In this document: in pieces, positions 43,558 through 52,380 of the stretch
How positions within the stretch are numbered: position 1 is the first letter of the stretch
How the letters are laid out: each line of letters begins with the position of its first letter
NCBI RefSeq assembly: GCF_003576455.2
Contig: NZ_CP032869.1
Span: forward strand, 6,634,001-6,698,000
Direction of reading: 5' to 3'
DNA length: 64,000 nt
Source: Mucilaginibacter celer
GTDB lineage: Bacteria > Bacteroidota > Bacteroidia > Sphingobacteriales > Sphingobacteriaceae
Made by a program: the position numbers and the translations under genes
The notes under the pieces: generated by a model
Databases searched by the model: none
Told to the model about the DNA's origin: nothing
Seen by the model: only the letters and a program-made list of their open reading frames with translations

Positions 43558-44274
43558 TTAAAAAGATGTTTTAATGCCAATTGCTACAATAAAGGTGTTA
43601 TTACGTGTTGCAGGTTGGCTGATCATATATTTTTTTTGCTGATTGGTTATGGCATTTTGATATGCTCCTGTTAGCGTGATATCAATTTTGTTTAAAGTGT
43701 AATTGAGGCCAACTTCCGATTGTAAACCCAACTCATAACGCTCATCTTTAGTGTTATTGAATTTGTAATGCTCATTGTAAGCAGTTTTCCTGAAATAAGA
43801 TTGCAACTGCCCCTGTTCGTCGGGTTGGATATCGATATCAAATACGTTTAATGTTTGACCTTTAATATTGGCCCGGAGCCAATAGCCGCTGTATACACCT
43901 GCACTTAAGGCTATCTTAAATTTACTAAACCTATTTTCCACACCAAGCATCAGTGGCACCTGCATGTAGGTATTATGATTATCCTGATAAAGTCCGGATA
44001 AGTAACCCGTGCGTATGGTTGAGTAATTTTTTTGCAAAAGGCTGATACCGGTAGAAAAGAATAAAAATCTGTTTAATTTCAATTCGGCAGGTAATGAAAA
44101 AAAATACCCGGTTGCCGGTTTTATGGCAGATAAGGGCAAGTGCTGATCTGCCTTAAAATGATTTATAGCAACGCCCGATCTGAAGCCAATGCTAAATTGT
44201 TGGGCCTTTACCACTTTTGGTATTAAAACCGATAGCCCCATGAATATAAAAGCAAGAATAAAGTTCCTGATCAT
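43558..44274 (-). CDS. Outer-membrane beta-barrel protein (PorT-like)
   Basis: A 238-residue protein with signal peptide (MIRNFILAFIFMGLSVLIPKVVKAQQ). Barrel strands such as FSIGFRSGVAINHF, FFSLPAELKL, FLFFSTGISLLQKNY and MQVPLMLGVENRF match the OMP_b-brl_2/PorT group. Its stop directly abuts the S41 peptidase start, so the two are cotranscribed. Confidence 0.85.
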   Translation of the reverse strand: MIRNFILAFIFMGLSVLIPKVVKAQQFSIGFRSGVAINHFKADQHLPLSAIKPATGYFFSLPAELKLNRFLFFSTGISLLQKNYSTIRTGYLSGLYQDNHNTYMQVPLMLGVENRFSKFKIALSAGVYSGYWLRANIKGQTLNVFDIDIQPDEQGQLQSYFRKTAYNEHYKFNNTKDERYELGLQSEVGLNYTLNKIDITLTGAYQNAITNQQKKYMISQPATRNNTFIVAIGIKTSF

Positions 44275-44345
44275 TGTTGTTTAACAAATTAAGCCATCTG
44301 CACAAGGCAAATGGCTTAACATACATTTAAATGCGTTATGGCGTA

Positions 44346-46001
44346 TTAATGACCGCCATGCCCGCCGCCCGCAGGAGGCACAATGGTGGTTGTGGTTACA
44401 ATGTTAGCAAAGAATGATTTTACCACCAGCGTTTGCGGCGTAGTACCATTGTTTGGCACAACATCAAAAATTACACGTACCGCTGCCAGGTTATTAAATG
44501 GCTGGCCATGCTCAACGGTATATTGTGTGGTGGCTACCTGGCCGGTAAGGGCGGTGTAGTTGCCTATGGTTTCGCTGGTGCCATAAAAACCATAGAGGTT
44601 AGGGTCGCCTGTTTGAGGGTTTAATAGTACCACCTCGGTACGTAAATTTTTAATGGTTGCGCCATCGCTGTTATTATTAATAATGGCAGGGTTAGTGATG
44701 AATAAATTATTGAAAACTGTATTATCAACAGTATACTCGTTTGAATACCTGTTGTAGGTTATGCCATTTACAACAACCGACGACTGAAAGTTTGTGGTGT
44801 TGCATTTAATAGTTGGAACGCCTTTAAGGTTAAATACGCCTAATGTATTATTGTAAAGCGGTAGGTAATTTTGAGCGGCGCTGGTAATTTGAGTTCCCGG
44901 CAACCATACAGCGGTAGGGCTTGAAGGGAATGAGCCGGATGATGTAGCCGGACCACCCAATGTAATGGTGCTGTTTAAGTTTAAACTAACAGTTTGCTGA
45001 GTGCTGCCTCCGCTGCCGCCAAATAAGCCGCTTAAAATACCCACAACAGCGCCAGGTATATTGCCGGATGCAGCTTGTAAACCCGCGGTAACTCCCTTTT
45101 TTATAGAAGTGAATACCTTGCTTGGTAAGCCCAGCTTATTATTGTCGGTGGTGTCTGGTTTTGATTGTTTTTCAAGAAAATTGCTTCCTATTGCTGATAG
45201 CGCGGCTGTGCCAAGTACTTTCCCTCCGTTTACCAGCGCACTCGAAATACCCGAAGATGACGATCCATCTGAACCGATAGTTCCATTTAAAGTACCGGTT
45301 TGTGTACCCCCCAGCGAAATATTAGTGATGCTGTTGTAATTGGTAAACCAGCTTAAACGCATATCATTGTAATTTAAACCGGCAATTTGCGGATCATAAG
45401 CGAACTCATATTGCATCATGTACCATTTATTGCTGGCCAGCGGTTTTGAACCATCAGAGGGGGCGGGTTCTACCTGGATATATGATTTTTTATTGGTAGA
45501 TACATCAACAATATCAGCTCCATTGAAATTAAGCATCGATGAATTTACATTCGACACAACATTTATACCGTCGGTCAGGTAATCGGAAGTGGTAGCGAAG
45601 TTTGTAGTGATGTACATGTAAATGCGCAACAATCCCCTATACTTATTATAAAGCATAAAATAAGGGTTTGTTAATGGTCCGGAAGCATTAGGAGTAAAGG
45701 TATTGTAAACCAGTTGCCAGCCATCTGCTGCCCGATGATCGTTTAGCACGTCGGTATCGTAAATAGAGGCAATGCTACCCTGGCCTATCCATGGTGGCGG
45801 AATCTGTGATTGCCCCGCAGGAGTTGGCATGAAGTCAACCGTTTCCCAGTTAAAGCTGTAGGGCGTGATGCCATCTTTGGTTTGCCCGGTTTTTACCGGA
45901 GTACCTGCATTTTGCAGTTCGACATCTTTTTTACAGCCCGAAGTAAGGGCAATAGAAAGCACTGCGGCAAGTATGCCGCTTTTAAAATAAATGTTTTTCA
46001 T
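44346..46001 (-). CDS. Large lipoprotein of unknown function
   Basis: The start at 46001 (MKNIYFKSGILAAVLSIALTSGCKKD) gives a proper lipobox; the frame from 46031 adds ten residues. About 551 residues. The mature protein is Asn/Thr/Ser/Gly rich with a glycine-serine region around residues 250-330 (including GILSGLFGGSGGS) and ends PPAGGGHGGH, a possible metal-binding tail. No known domain recognised. It is transcribed toward the barrel-peptidase pair with a 71-bp gap. A perfect inverted repeat sits 3 bp before the start codon. Confidence 0.72.
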   Translation of the reverse strand: MKNIYFKSGILAAVLSIALTSGCKKDVELQNAGTPVKTGQTKDGITPYSFNWETVDFMPTPAGQSQIPPPWIGQGSIASIYDTDVLNDHRAADGWQLVYNTFTPNASGPLTNPYFMLYNKYRGLLRIYMYITTNFATTSDYLTDGINVVSNVNSSMLNFNGADIVDVSTNKKSYIQVEPAPSDGSKPLASNKWYMMQYEFAYDPQIAGLNYNDMRLSWFTNYNSITNISLGGTQTGTLNGTIGSDGSSSSGISSALVNGGKVLGTAALSAIGSNFLEKQSKPDTTDNNKLGLPSKVFTSIKKGVTAGLQAASGNIPGAVVGILSGLFGGSGGSTQQTVSLNLNSTITLGGPATSSGSFPSSPTAVWLPGTQITSAAQNYLPLYNNTLGVFNLKGVPTIKCNTTNFQSSVVVNGITYNRYSNEYTVDNTVFNNLFITNPAIINNNSDGATIKNLRTEVVLLNPQTGDPNLYGFYGTSETIGNYTALTGQVATTQYTVEHGQPFNNLAAVRVIFDVVPNNGTTPQTLVVKSFFANIVTTTTIVPPAGGGHGGH

Positions 46002-46003
46002 AT

Positions 46004-46025
46004 AGTATTGATTTGATTCAATACT
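46004..46025. promoter_or_regulatory. Palindrome at the start of the large lipoprotein gene
   Basis: AGTATTGA (46004-46011) and TCAATACT (46018-46025) form a perfect 8-bp inverted repeat with a 6-bp spacer, 3 bp upstream of the ATG on the minus strand. It could be an operator or an mRNA hairpin over the ribosome-binding region. Confidence 0.45.
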
Positions 46026-46195
46026 ACCCATGTGATATTAATATCGTATTAAGAATATAATAAATTGCATTTTATACCAATGGTTAAATATCATTAATAA
46101 GTCACCTTATTTTCATAACATTAAAATAGCTGATATTTGTTGAGCAGATGTTAACTTCAACTTAATATTGATGACGTAGTTTTGATAAAAATAAG

Positions 46196-47041
46196 ATGAA
46201 TACACGCCGCGATTTTATCGAAAAAGCCTTAACCGGCGTTGCAGCTTTAGGCCTTTTGCCGGCTGTAAATACTTTTGCCAATGAAAATAATCACTATAGC
46301 CGTTTCACTGATAAAAAACTGAAGCTGAGATTTGCCCTGGCCTCTGATATTCACTATGGGCAGCCCGATACTGATTTTGCACAGTTTACCGGCAATATGG
46401 TTAAATGGCTTAATGAAGATCACGCCAAAAATCACCTCGATTTTGTGATCGTAAACGGCGATCTGGTGCATAACCGCCCCGATCTGCTGCCCGAAATCAA
46501 AACAAAATATCTTGATAAACTAAACGTGCCTTATCATACCATCCCCGGCAATCATGATTTTGCGGATGCGCAAATCTGGCAAAAAGCTTTTGGATACGAG
46601 GATAAATATACGGTTGAATTTGGCGACATCGCTTTTATACTGGCTAACACCGCCGATACCAAAGGCACCTACGTTTGCCCAAACAACGCTTTTATAAAAG
46701 CATCGCTTGATAAGTTTATCGATAAAAAGATAATTTTTGTGATACTTCACATCCCGCCAATCAATTGGTCAAAAAACGATGTGTTTGTTGATTGCCCGGA
46801 GACGATTAGTCTGCTGCACGCCTATCCAAACGTTAAAGCAGTATTTCACGGGCACGATCATCTGCTGGATGGCGTACGTTACACTGAAAAATTACCACAT
46901 TTTTTCGATTCGCACATAGGCGGCAACTGGGGTACCAATTATAAAGGTTATCGTATTGTAGAGGTTGATGAGCAGAATGCTATCTATACCTACCAGGTAA
47001 ACGCCAGCCAAAACCCGGTGCTTAACTCAAATAAGCTGTAG
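46196..47041 (+). CDS. Calcineurin-like metallophosphoesterase, exported
   Basis: A 281-residue enzyme with a Tat-like leader (NTRRDFIEKALTGVAALGLLPA). The five metallophosphoesterase motifs are present: FALASDIHYG, FVIVNGDLVHNR, TIPGNHDF, FVILHIPP and FHGHDHLLDG. It hydrolyses phosphomonoesters or diesters in the periplasm. It lies 3.9 kb from the alkaline-phosphatase-like gene and may join the same phosphorus-scavenging task, but shares no visible operator with it. Confidence 0.9.
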   Translation: MNTRRDFIEKALTGVAALGLLPAVNTFANENNHYSRFTDKKLKLRFALASDIHYGQPDTDFAQFTGNMVKWLNEDHAKNHLDFVIVNGDLVHNRPDLLPEIKTKYLDKLNVPYHTIPGNHDFADAQIWQKAFGYEDKYTVEFGDIAFILANTADTKGTYVCPNNAFIKASLDKFIDKKIIFVILHIPPINWSKNDVFVDCPETISLLHAYPNVKAVFHGHDHLLDGVRYTEKLPHFFDSHIGGNWGTNYKGYRIVEVDEQNAIYTYQVNASQNPVLNSNKL

Positions 47042-47060
47042 GTTGATTTCGGATTGTTTT

Positions 47061-47205
47061 GTCTGAACCATGATTTGGGTGGATTTATGGGATAGCCAGG
47101 ATTATGATTAGTTTACCCGAAATCCTGGTAATCTTTTAATCTAATAAATCATGGTTCAGACAAATATTCCGCTAATTCTAAAATTCTGTAAATTCTGATT
47201 CAGAC
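47061..47205. repeat. GTCTGAA palindrome cluster, copy 4
   Basis: GTCTGAACCATGATTT (47061-47076) pairs with its inverted copy at 47146-47161; a half-unit of the GTCTGAATC word follows at 47176-47205. The half-unit encodes the C-terminal SESEFTEF and stop of the Gfo/Idh gene. Confidence 0.85.
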
Positions 47206-48158
47206 GGATACTTCAACCCAATTTGCGCCCTCGCCTTATCAATCATCCCTATCATCTGCCTCGATAGCTCATGCGGCAGGACAGGGCTTTCTGTTTTTCC
47301 CTGTTTAATGAGTTCACAAAAATGGATGATCTCATAATTAAGGCCTCCGGCCGTAAAAGGTTCATCAATTGTAACTGTCCGTCCGTCAAGATAGCTGATG
47401 GTGGCTTTAGCCGGGTTCCACCAGTTTTTATGGATGGTTACGTTGCCAAGTGTGCCAATAATAAGTGCATCGCCTTTACCGTGCATATCAAAACCGCAAT
47501 ATAGTTGGGCATAACCATTTTGATGCAGGGTTTGAAAAATGGCGAACATATCAATCCCTGTCTCGCCAAAGCGGCCCATGGTTTGGATGTCCTGCATGGG
47601 GCCGAGCCAATCCAATGCTAAAAAGGCTTCGTAAATGGCAATGCCCATCAGGCTGCCGCCAATCAGGTCGAAATTATAATTAGGATGATCGGGAGGGCAA
47701 TCAGCCACTGCCGATCCGGCACGCACGTAGCCAACCGGTCCTATGGGGTCGGTTATTAAATATTCTTTAAGTTTTGTGTAAAGGGGATAAAACGGTGGTT
47801 TCATGCCTTCCATAAACAACAAACCGGTTTGTTTGGCAACAGCAAGCACTTCGTCCAACTCGGTAAGGTTTACGGTAACCGGTTTTTCGCAAAGCACTTG
47901 TTTACCTGCTTTAAGGGCGGCAATGCTGTAAGCGGCATGGCTATCGGGCAGGGTGGCAATATAAACTGCATCGATATCGCTTGCCAATAGCTCGTCAACG
48001 CTGCGGCAGGCCTTGCCGCCATATTGAGCAACAAAGGTGTCAACAGTTTCGGGACGGCGCGAGTATGAAGCTACAAGCTCAACACCCGAAACGGCAGCAA
48101 AGCCCTGCATAAACCTTTGCGCTATGCGCCCGCAGCCTATTATACCCCATTTTATCAT
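47178..48158 (-). CDS. Gfo/Idh/MocA-family oxidoreductase
   Basis: The start at 48158 (MIKWGIIGCGRIAQRF) is preferred; the frame from 48212 adds 18 residues encoded by an AAGTC-type repeat. The Rossmann domain (GIIGCGRIA, DAVYIATLPDSHAAYSIAALKAGKQVLCEKPVTVNLTEL) carries the EKP lysine; the C-terminal domain has GGSLMGIAIYEAFLALDWLGP. These enzymes oxidise or reduce sugar derivatives with NAD(P). The natural C-terminus probably ended near IGLKYP, since the last eight residues come from a repeat. Confidence 0.9.
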   Translation of the reverse strand: MIKWGIIGCGRIAQRFMQGFAAVSGVELVASYSRRPETVDTFVAQYGGKACRSVDELLASDIDAVYIATLPDSHAAYSIAALKAGKQVLCEKPVTVNLTELDEVLAVAKQTGLLFMEGMKPPFYPLYTKLKEYLITDPIGPVGYVRAGSAVADCPPDHPNYNFDLIGGSLMGIAIYEAFLALDWLGPMQDIQTMGRFGETGIDMFAIFQTLHQNGYAQLYCGFDMHGKGDALIIGTLGNVTIHKNWWNPAKATISYLDGRTVTIDEPFTAGGLNYEIIHFCELIKQGKTESPVLPHELSRQMIGMIDKARAQIGLKYPSESEFTEF

Positions 48159-48159
48159 A

Positions 48160-48299
48160 GTTCTAAGTCTTAAGTCTTTAGTTCGAAGTTGTAAGTCGAA
48201 TTTAGGTTTCAAGTATATCGTTTTAAAAATAAAAAGTCCCCGGTAAATAATAATTATTACTTGCCAGGGACTTTCAACTAAGAACTTTAAACTTCCAAC
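48160..48299. repeat. AAGTC/AAGTT short-word repeat between two genes
   Basis: TTCTAAGTCTTAAGTC and AACTAAGAACTTTAAACTTCC are inverted copies of the word set seen at 34510-34602. It begins 2 bp before the Gfo/Idh start codon and ends at the stop of the next gene. Confidence 0.7.
48224..48272 (-). terminator. Terminator of the 48300-49373 gene
   Basis: AGTCCCCGGTAA (about 48235-48246) pairs with TTGCCAGGGACT (48261-48272) apart from two mismatches. On the minus strand it is followed by TTTTTATTTTT. Confidence 0.75.
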
Positions 48300-49373
48300 T
48301 TATTGATATTGAATATAAATCGGGTATGGTTTGTATCTCGATAAAACCTCCTCGGGTGTTAACATGTGGTGAGGGGCTTTTTTAATGTCATTTTTATAAA
48401 ACAGTTTAAAGCCTGTAAACTGTACCGGTTCCTGGTTAATAAAGTAGCGGTAGGTACCGGTTTTCAAATCAGGTTCGCCCCAGCCGTCCATATCCATCAC
48501 CAACTGAATTTCGGGATGTAGTTTGATGTTTTTGTAGTTGGTGACCATTTTTTTGGTGAAACGGTGAACTACAAGAATTTTTGGCGGAAGTCCGTTTTTC
48601 TTAACAACTTTGGTAAGATAGTCTGAAACATAGTTAATGTCCTCCGCATCATAAGTGCCGATTTTTTTGCCAGGTTTGGTTCCGTCTTTCATCGAAAACT
48701 CAGGGTCCATGCCGAAATGCACCTGCGGCAGTTCGAGGTATTTTTCAAGCAATGGCAATTCAGCGCGGATATTGCTTAGGGCCACCTGCACATCTAAAAA
48801 CACAATAGCATGTGCTTTTTTGGCTAATGATAATACGCTGTCAATCTGTTTAAATGGCATCCGGTAACGGTATTTACCGTCTTTGCCGCCATCGCCCTGG
48901 GCAACCACGGCAATGTAATGCAATGCCGGTTGTACCGGAGTTTTAGGATCCGCCTTTTCCCAGTGTTTTACTTCGCCTTTAAGTTTGGCCAGCATTTCGT
49001 TTGGAGGCAGCTCGCCCAAAATACCCATCTTTTTCGAGTACAGGTTACCGTAGTAAGCAACCACACGCTTAAATGGTAAAATGGCACCGCCAATTGGGTA
49101 GGGGGTGTTTTTTACAGGCCACCTTCCGGTAGTATCGCCATGCGCGTTGAATTTCATCAACGAGTCGTATAGTTTTTTGTCGATAGGAGGGTATTGAGAT
49201 TTTTTAACGCTCAGGGTATCTTCAGCTTCAACCCCGGCCGAATCTTTTTTGGCAGCGGCGGCTGTTTTTTTACCATCAGTTTTTTTGTCGCCGCCATTTT
49301 GCGTGCAGCTGTTTAATAATAAACCCAGCGATGCGGCGAATGCAGCAGAGAGTACGAGCGTTTTTAATTTCAT
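48300..49373 (-). CDS. Lipoprotein of unknown function, probable TIM-barrel hydrolase-like
   Basis: A 357-residue lipoprotein (LLNSCTQN, Cys 23) with a Lys/Asp-rich linker to about residue 60. Then come conserved-looking segments VVAYYGNLYSKKMGILGELPP, LHYIAVVAQGDGGKDGKYRYRMP, AIVFLDVQVALSNIR, VHFGMDPEFSMKDG and LVMDMDGWGEPDLK, which read like successive strands of a (beta/alpha)8 barrel with acidic residues at strand ends. Similar proteins occur in other phyla as uncharacterised lipoproteins. I cannot name a reaction. Confidence 0.7.
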   Translation of the reverse strand: MKLKTLVLSAAFAASLGLLLNSCTQNGGDKKTDGKKTAAAAKKDSAGVEAEDTLSVKKSQYPPIDKKLYDSLMKFNAHGDTTGRWPVKNTPYPIGGAILPFKRVVAYYGNLYSKKMGILGELPPNEMLAKLKGEVKHWEKADPKTPVQPALHYIAVVAQGDGGKDGKYRYRMPFKQIDSVLSLAKKAHAIVFLDVQVALSNIRAELPLLEKYLELPQVHFGMDPEFSMKDGTKPGKKIGTYDAEDINYVSDYLTKVVKKNGLPPKILVVHRFTKKMVTNYKNIKLHPEIQLVMDMDGWGEPDLKTGTYRYFINQEPVQFTGFKLFYKNDIKKAPHHMLTPEEVLSRYKPYPIYIQYQ

Positions 49374-49489
49374 TGTTATTGTGTATTCAGTAAAAGCAGG
49401 TGTATATAAGGTGCGTTAATACAATTATTTCAGCAGGTTAAAAACCGGCAAATGTGGGTTTAGTTTGCGCCAAAGATAGATATTGGAAA

Positions 49490-50380
49490 TTAATTACTTT
49501 TAATTTTATGAAACTTTCCGAAAACTCCGAGGGGTAATTTGGGACCTGCTGTGGCCTGTAGGTAAAGCTCGCCAATCTCGAGGTTTTGCACCTGCGGGAA
49601 CGAACTTTTAATCAGGTTTTCAACTATTACTGATGAAAAACCAAGCGAGTAAGTATTCAAAATAAGAAAGTGCTCTTCCGGATCCAGCAGTTGGGTAACA
49701 TCGCGCATCATCTCGGTAATATTATCTTCCAGCTTCCATTTTTCGCCGTTGGGTCCATTGCCGTAAGCCGGTGGATCGAGGATGATACCGTTATATTTTT
49801 TTCCGCGTTTCAACTCGCGTTTCACAAATTTCAAAGCGTCTTCAACCACCCAGCGGATATCTTTCAAGCCCGAAATTTCCTGGTTTTCGTTGGCCCAGGT
49901 AACTACCTGCTTTATCGAATCTACGTGGGTAGTATCTGCACCGGCCGCGCGGGCAATGAGTGATGCCCCACCGGTATAGGCAAACAGGTTAAGCACTTTA
50001 GGCTCGGGTGTTTTAAAGCGTTTTACATTTTGGCTGATGTAATCCCAGTTTACAGCCTGCTCGGGGAAAATACCAACGTGTTTAAACGAGGTTAATCCCA
50101 GGCGAAATTTGATGGCAGCTTCATTGTTTTTATATTCGACGTGCCAGCGATCAGGTGTTTTTTGATCTTTTTTTAACCACTCGCCGGTAGTTGCAGAGCG
50201 GCCTTTAAATTTAATATGGTGTAAACGCTGCCACTCGGAAGCGGGCAGGGTTTTGTTCCAAACGGCCTGTGGCTCAGGGCGGATTAATATGGTGTTCCCA
50301 AAGCGTTCCAGCTTTTCAAAATCGCCGCAATCAATCAGCTCGTAATCTTTCCAATGCGTTGGGGTAAGTAGTTGGATCAT
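49490..50380 (-). CDS. Class I SAM-dependent methyltransferase (RlmI-like)
   Basis: A 296-residue methyltransferase of the PF10672/RlmI-RlmK group. SAM-binding motif VLNLFAYTGGASLIARAAGAD, acidic VDSIKQVVTWANEN, the catalytic-loop-like IILDPPAYGNGPNG and later LDPEEHFLILNTYSLGFSS. The N-terminal part lacks a PUA domain, so it is shorter than E. coli RlmI. RNA is the probable substrate; the target base is unknown. It stands alone. Confidence 0.85.
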   Translation of the reverse strand: MIQLLTPTHWKDYELIDCGDFEKLERFGNTILIRPEPQAVWNKTLPASEWQRLHHIKFKGRSATTGEWLKKDQKTPDRWHVEYKNNEAAIKFRLGLTSFKHVGIFPEQAVNWDYISQNVKRFKTPEPKVLNLFAYTGGASLIARAAGADTTHVDSIKQVVTWANENQEISGLKDIRWVVEDALKFVKRELKRGKKYNGIILDPPAYGNGPNGEKWKLEDNITEMMRDVTQLLDPEEHFLILNTYSLGFSSVIVENLIKSSFPQVQNLEIGELYLQATAGPKLPLGVFGKFHKIKSN

Positions 50381-50548
50381 TCTTGTTCAGTTTGCAATGT
50401 GCTGTTGGCAGTTAGCATGCCCCAGGCAAATAAATAGTTTGCAAATATAGTTATTATAAAAATACAACCGATAAGGCGCTTATTCAGTGAGAAGAAATAC
50501 TTAGCGGGTTGCCGACAAAGGGCTCTTGCCGGAGCCGGGAAATGAGCT

Positions 50549-50676
50549 TGTAAATTACTATAAACATGATACTCCTAACGGAGTTGAAAAAATACCAGTA
50601 AACACCCCGGAGGGGTAACGTGTTTATAGCAGCAGCCTAAAAAGTATTAAGGCTCCATAGGAGCCTCGTGTTATAC
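50549..50676. repeat. Multi-hairpin interspersed repeat (CTATAAACA...ACACCCCGGAGGGGT)
   Basis: The segment holds CTCC(TAA)CGGAG, ACCCCGGAGGGGT and AGGCTCCATAGGAGCCT hairpins and a TATAAACA/TGTTTATAG inverted pair. This is a repeat style seen between genes in Bacteroidota. It occupies most of the 50381-50729 gap; I see no gene there. Confidence 0.7.
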
Positions 50677-50729
50677 AAGCGATTTTTTATAGATATACTG
50701 CAACTGCCACTAAAAACTGCAACTGCCAA

Positions 50730-51482
50730 CTACAATTTCTCCTTCGCCGCTCTCATAAAAGGGCTGGCAAATACAAAATCGTTCAGTTCTTTATTATCGG
50801 TTTTGGCTATCTCTTTGTTTGATCCTTCCCACCATTTTTTGCCCTGGTACAGGAAAATGATGTGGTCGCCAATGCCCATTACCGAGTTCATATCGTGGGT
50901 TACCACTACAGTGGTAATGCTGTATTCCTGCGTAAGTTCAGAAATCAGTTCATCAATAAGGATAGATGTTAATGGGTCGAGGCCGGAGTTGGGCTCATCC
51001 ACAAAAAGGTATTTGGGTTGCATGGATATGGCCCGGGCAATACCTACACGTTTTTTCATCCCGCCCGATAATTCGGAGGGGTATAGTTTGTTTTTGCCTG
51101 TAAGATTAACCCGTTCCAGGCAAAAGTTTGCACGGTCAAGTTTCTCGGCTTTGGTTTGATTGGTAAACAGGTTAAGCGGGAACATGATGTTCTGCTCAAC
51201 AGTCATCGAATCAAACAGTGCCGAATTCTGGAAAAGCATACCTATTTGAGTGCGGATTGGTACGCGTTGTTCAAAATTCATATGTGTGAAATTCTCGCCA
51301 TCAAAAACTACCTCTCCTTTGGTAGGCTCATGCAAACCGACAATGCACTTGAGCAAAGTTGTTTTGCCCGAGCCCGAGCCGCCGATGATCAGGTTGGTTT
51401 TTCCAGGACGAAAATTTGCGGTAATTCCTTTCAAAACTTCGTTTTCGCCGAAGGTTTTATATACGTCTTTAATCTCGATCAT
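50730..51482 (-). CDS. mlaF: ABC transporter ATPase, MlaF-like
   Basis: The start at 51482 (MIEIKDVYKTFGENEVLKGI) overlaps the MlaE stop by 4 bp (ATGA); the longer frame from 51536 reads into mlaE. About 250 residues, with Walker A GGSGSGKTTLL, signature LSGGMKKRVGIARA, Walker B KYLFVDEPNSGLD and His switch VVVTHD. With MlaE it powers phospholipid transport that maintains outer-membrane asymmetry. No MCE (MlaD) gene is visible next to it. The stop codon starts a GGCAGTTGCAG repeat. Confidence 0.92.
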   Translation of the reverse strand: MIEIKDVYKTFGENEVLKGITANFRPGKTNLIIGGSGSGKTTLLKCIVGLHEPTKGEVVFDGENFTHMNFEQRVPIRTQIGMLFQNSALFDSMTVEQNIMFPLNLFTNQTKAEKLDRANFCLERVNLTGKNKLYPSELSGGMKKRVGIARAISMQPKYLFVDEPNSGLDPLTSILIDELISELTQEYSITTVVVTHDMNSVMGIGDHIIFLYQGKKWWEGSNKEIAKTDNKELNDFVFASPFMRAAKEKL

Positions 51483-52210
51483 AGTAGGAGGCGTGAAATG
51501 ATAAGGTCGCAAAAAAGGATCATGATACAGCTCCACACTACCCCGCGTGTTGCCGATTGGCCAACCTCAAGCGATCCGCCGTTAACGTAAAAGCCCTGGT
51601 ATGAGCAAATGGATGTTATTACAAAGCCAAAGGATATAGCCTTAACACAACATACGGTAGCGATAACCGGGTTAAAGCCGTCGGTAAGGCCGCGCAGATA
51701 ATCATTTGTTGATACATCCTGTGATGCCGCGCAGGCTATGTAGCCGCCGGTTAAACCCAGGCACACAGAAATGATAACCAATAAAGGGATCATGGTAACG
51801 CCCGCGATAATTTTAGGTGAGATGAGGTATCCGGGAGCGTTTACACCCATAATTTCTAAAGCGTCTATCTGTTCGGTGACGCGCATGGTACCAATTTGCG
51901 AGGCCATGGCCGAGCCTACGCGTCCGGCTAATACCAGCGCCGTTATGGTAGGGCTAAACTCTAATATCGTCGAATCGCGGGTAATGCCGCCTACTACTGT
52001 TTTGGGGATAAAATCGCTGATAAGCTGGAAAGCTGTCTGGATGGTAGCTACCGCGCCGATAAACAGCGAAATAATAGCAACGATGCCTAACGAGCCGATA
52101 CCCACCGAAACCATCTCGCGCATGATCTCGCTCCAATACACACTGAATTTTTCGGGCTTCCTGAAACTTAAACGTAGTAGTAGTATATATCTTCCTAAGC
52201 TGTGAAACAT
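51479..52210 (-). CDS. mlaE: MlaE-family ABC transporter permease
   Basis: A 243-residue permease with five or six membrane segments: SVGIGSLGIVAIISLFIGAV, the conserved SPTITALVLAGRVGSAMASQIGTMRVTEQIDALEIMGV and VIATVCCVKAISFGFVITSICSYQGF, all diagnostic of MlaE. It forms the transmembrane part of the phospholipid transporter with the ATPase encoded by the overlapping next gene. Confidence 0.93.
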   Translation of the reverse strand: MFHSLGRYILLLRLSFRKPEKFSVYWSEIMREMVSVGIGSLGIVAIISLFIGAVATIQTAFQLISDFIPKTVVGGITRDSTILEFSPTITALVLAGRVGSAMASQIGTMRVTEQIDALEIMGVNAPGYLISPKIIAGVTMIPLLVIISVCLGLTGGYIACAASQDVSTNDYLRGLTDGFNPVIATVCCVKAISFGFVITSICSYQGFYVNGGSLEVGQSATRGVVWSCIMILFCDLIISRLLL

Positions 52211-52380
52211 CTATTTGTATAAAAATCGGTTAAAAATACGCTTTTTTACCTTTATGCCTAAACGGTCAGCAATTAAAACAAGTCATTTAAATTCAATTTT
52301 GTAGGCAGTGTAATTACAATGCTTACGTAAATTGCGGGCACAAAGCTTCAATCGTAAAAAATAAAAATCGACAAAAACAT

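Noticed and set aside
46177..46184. TAGTTTTG upstream of the metallophosphoesterase as a -7 box.
   Set aside because: It lies only 11 bp before the ATG and no -33 TTTG is found at the right distance.
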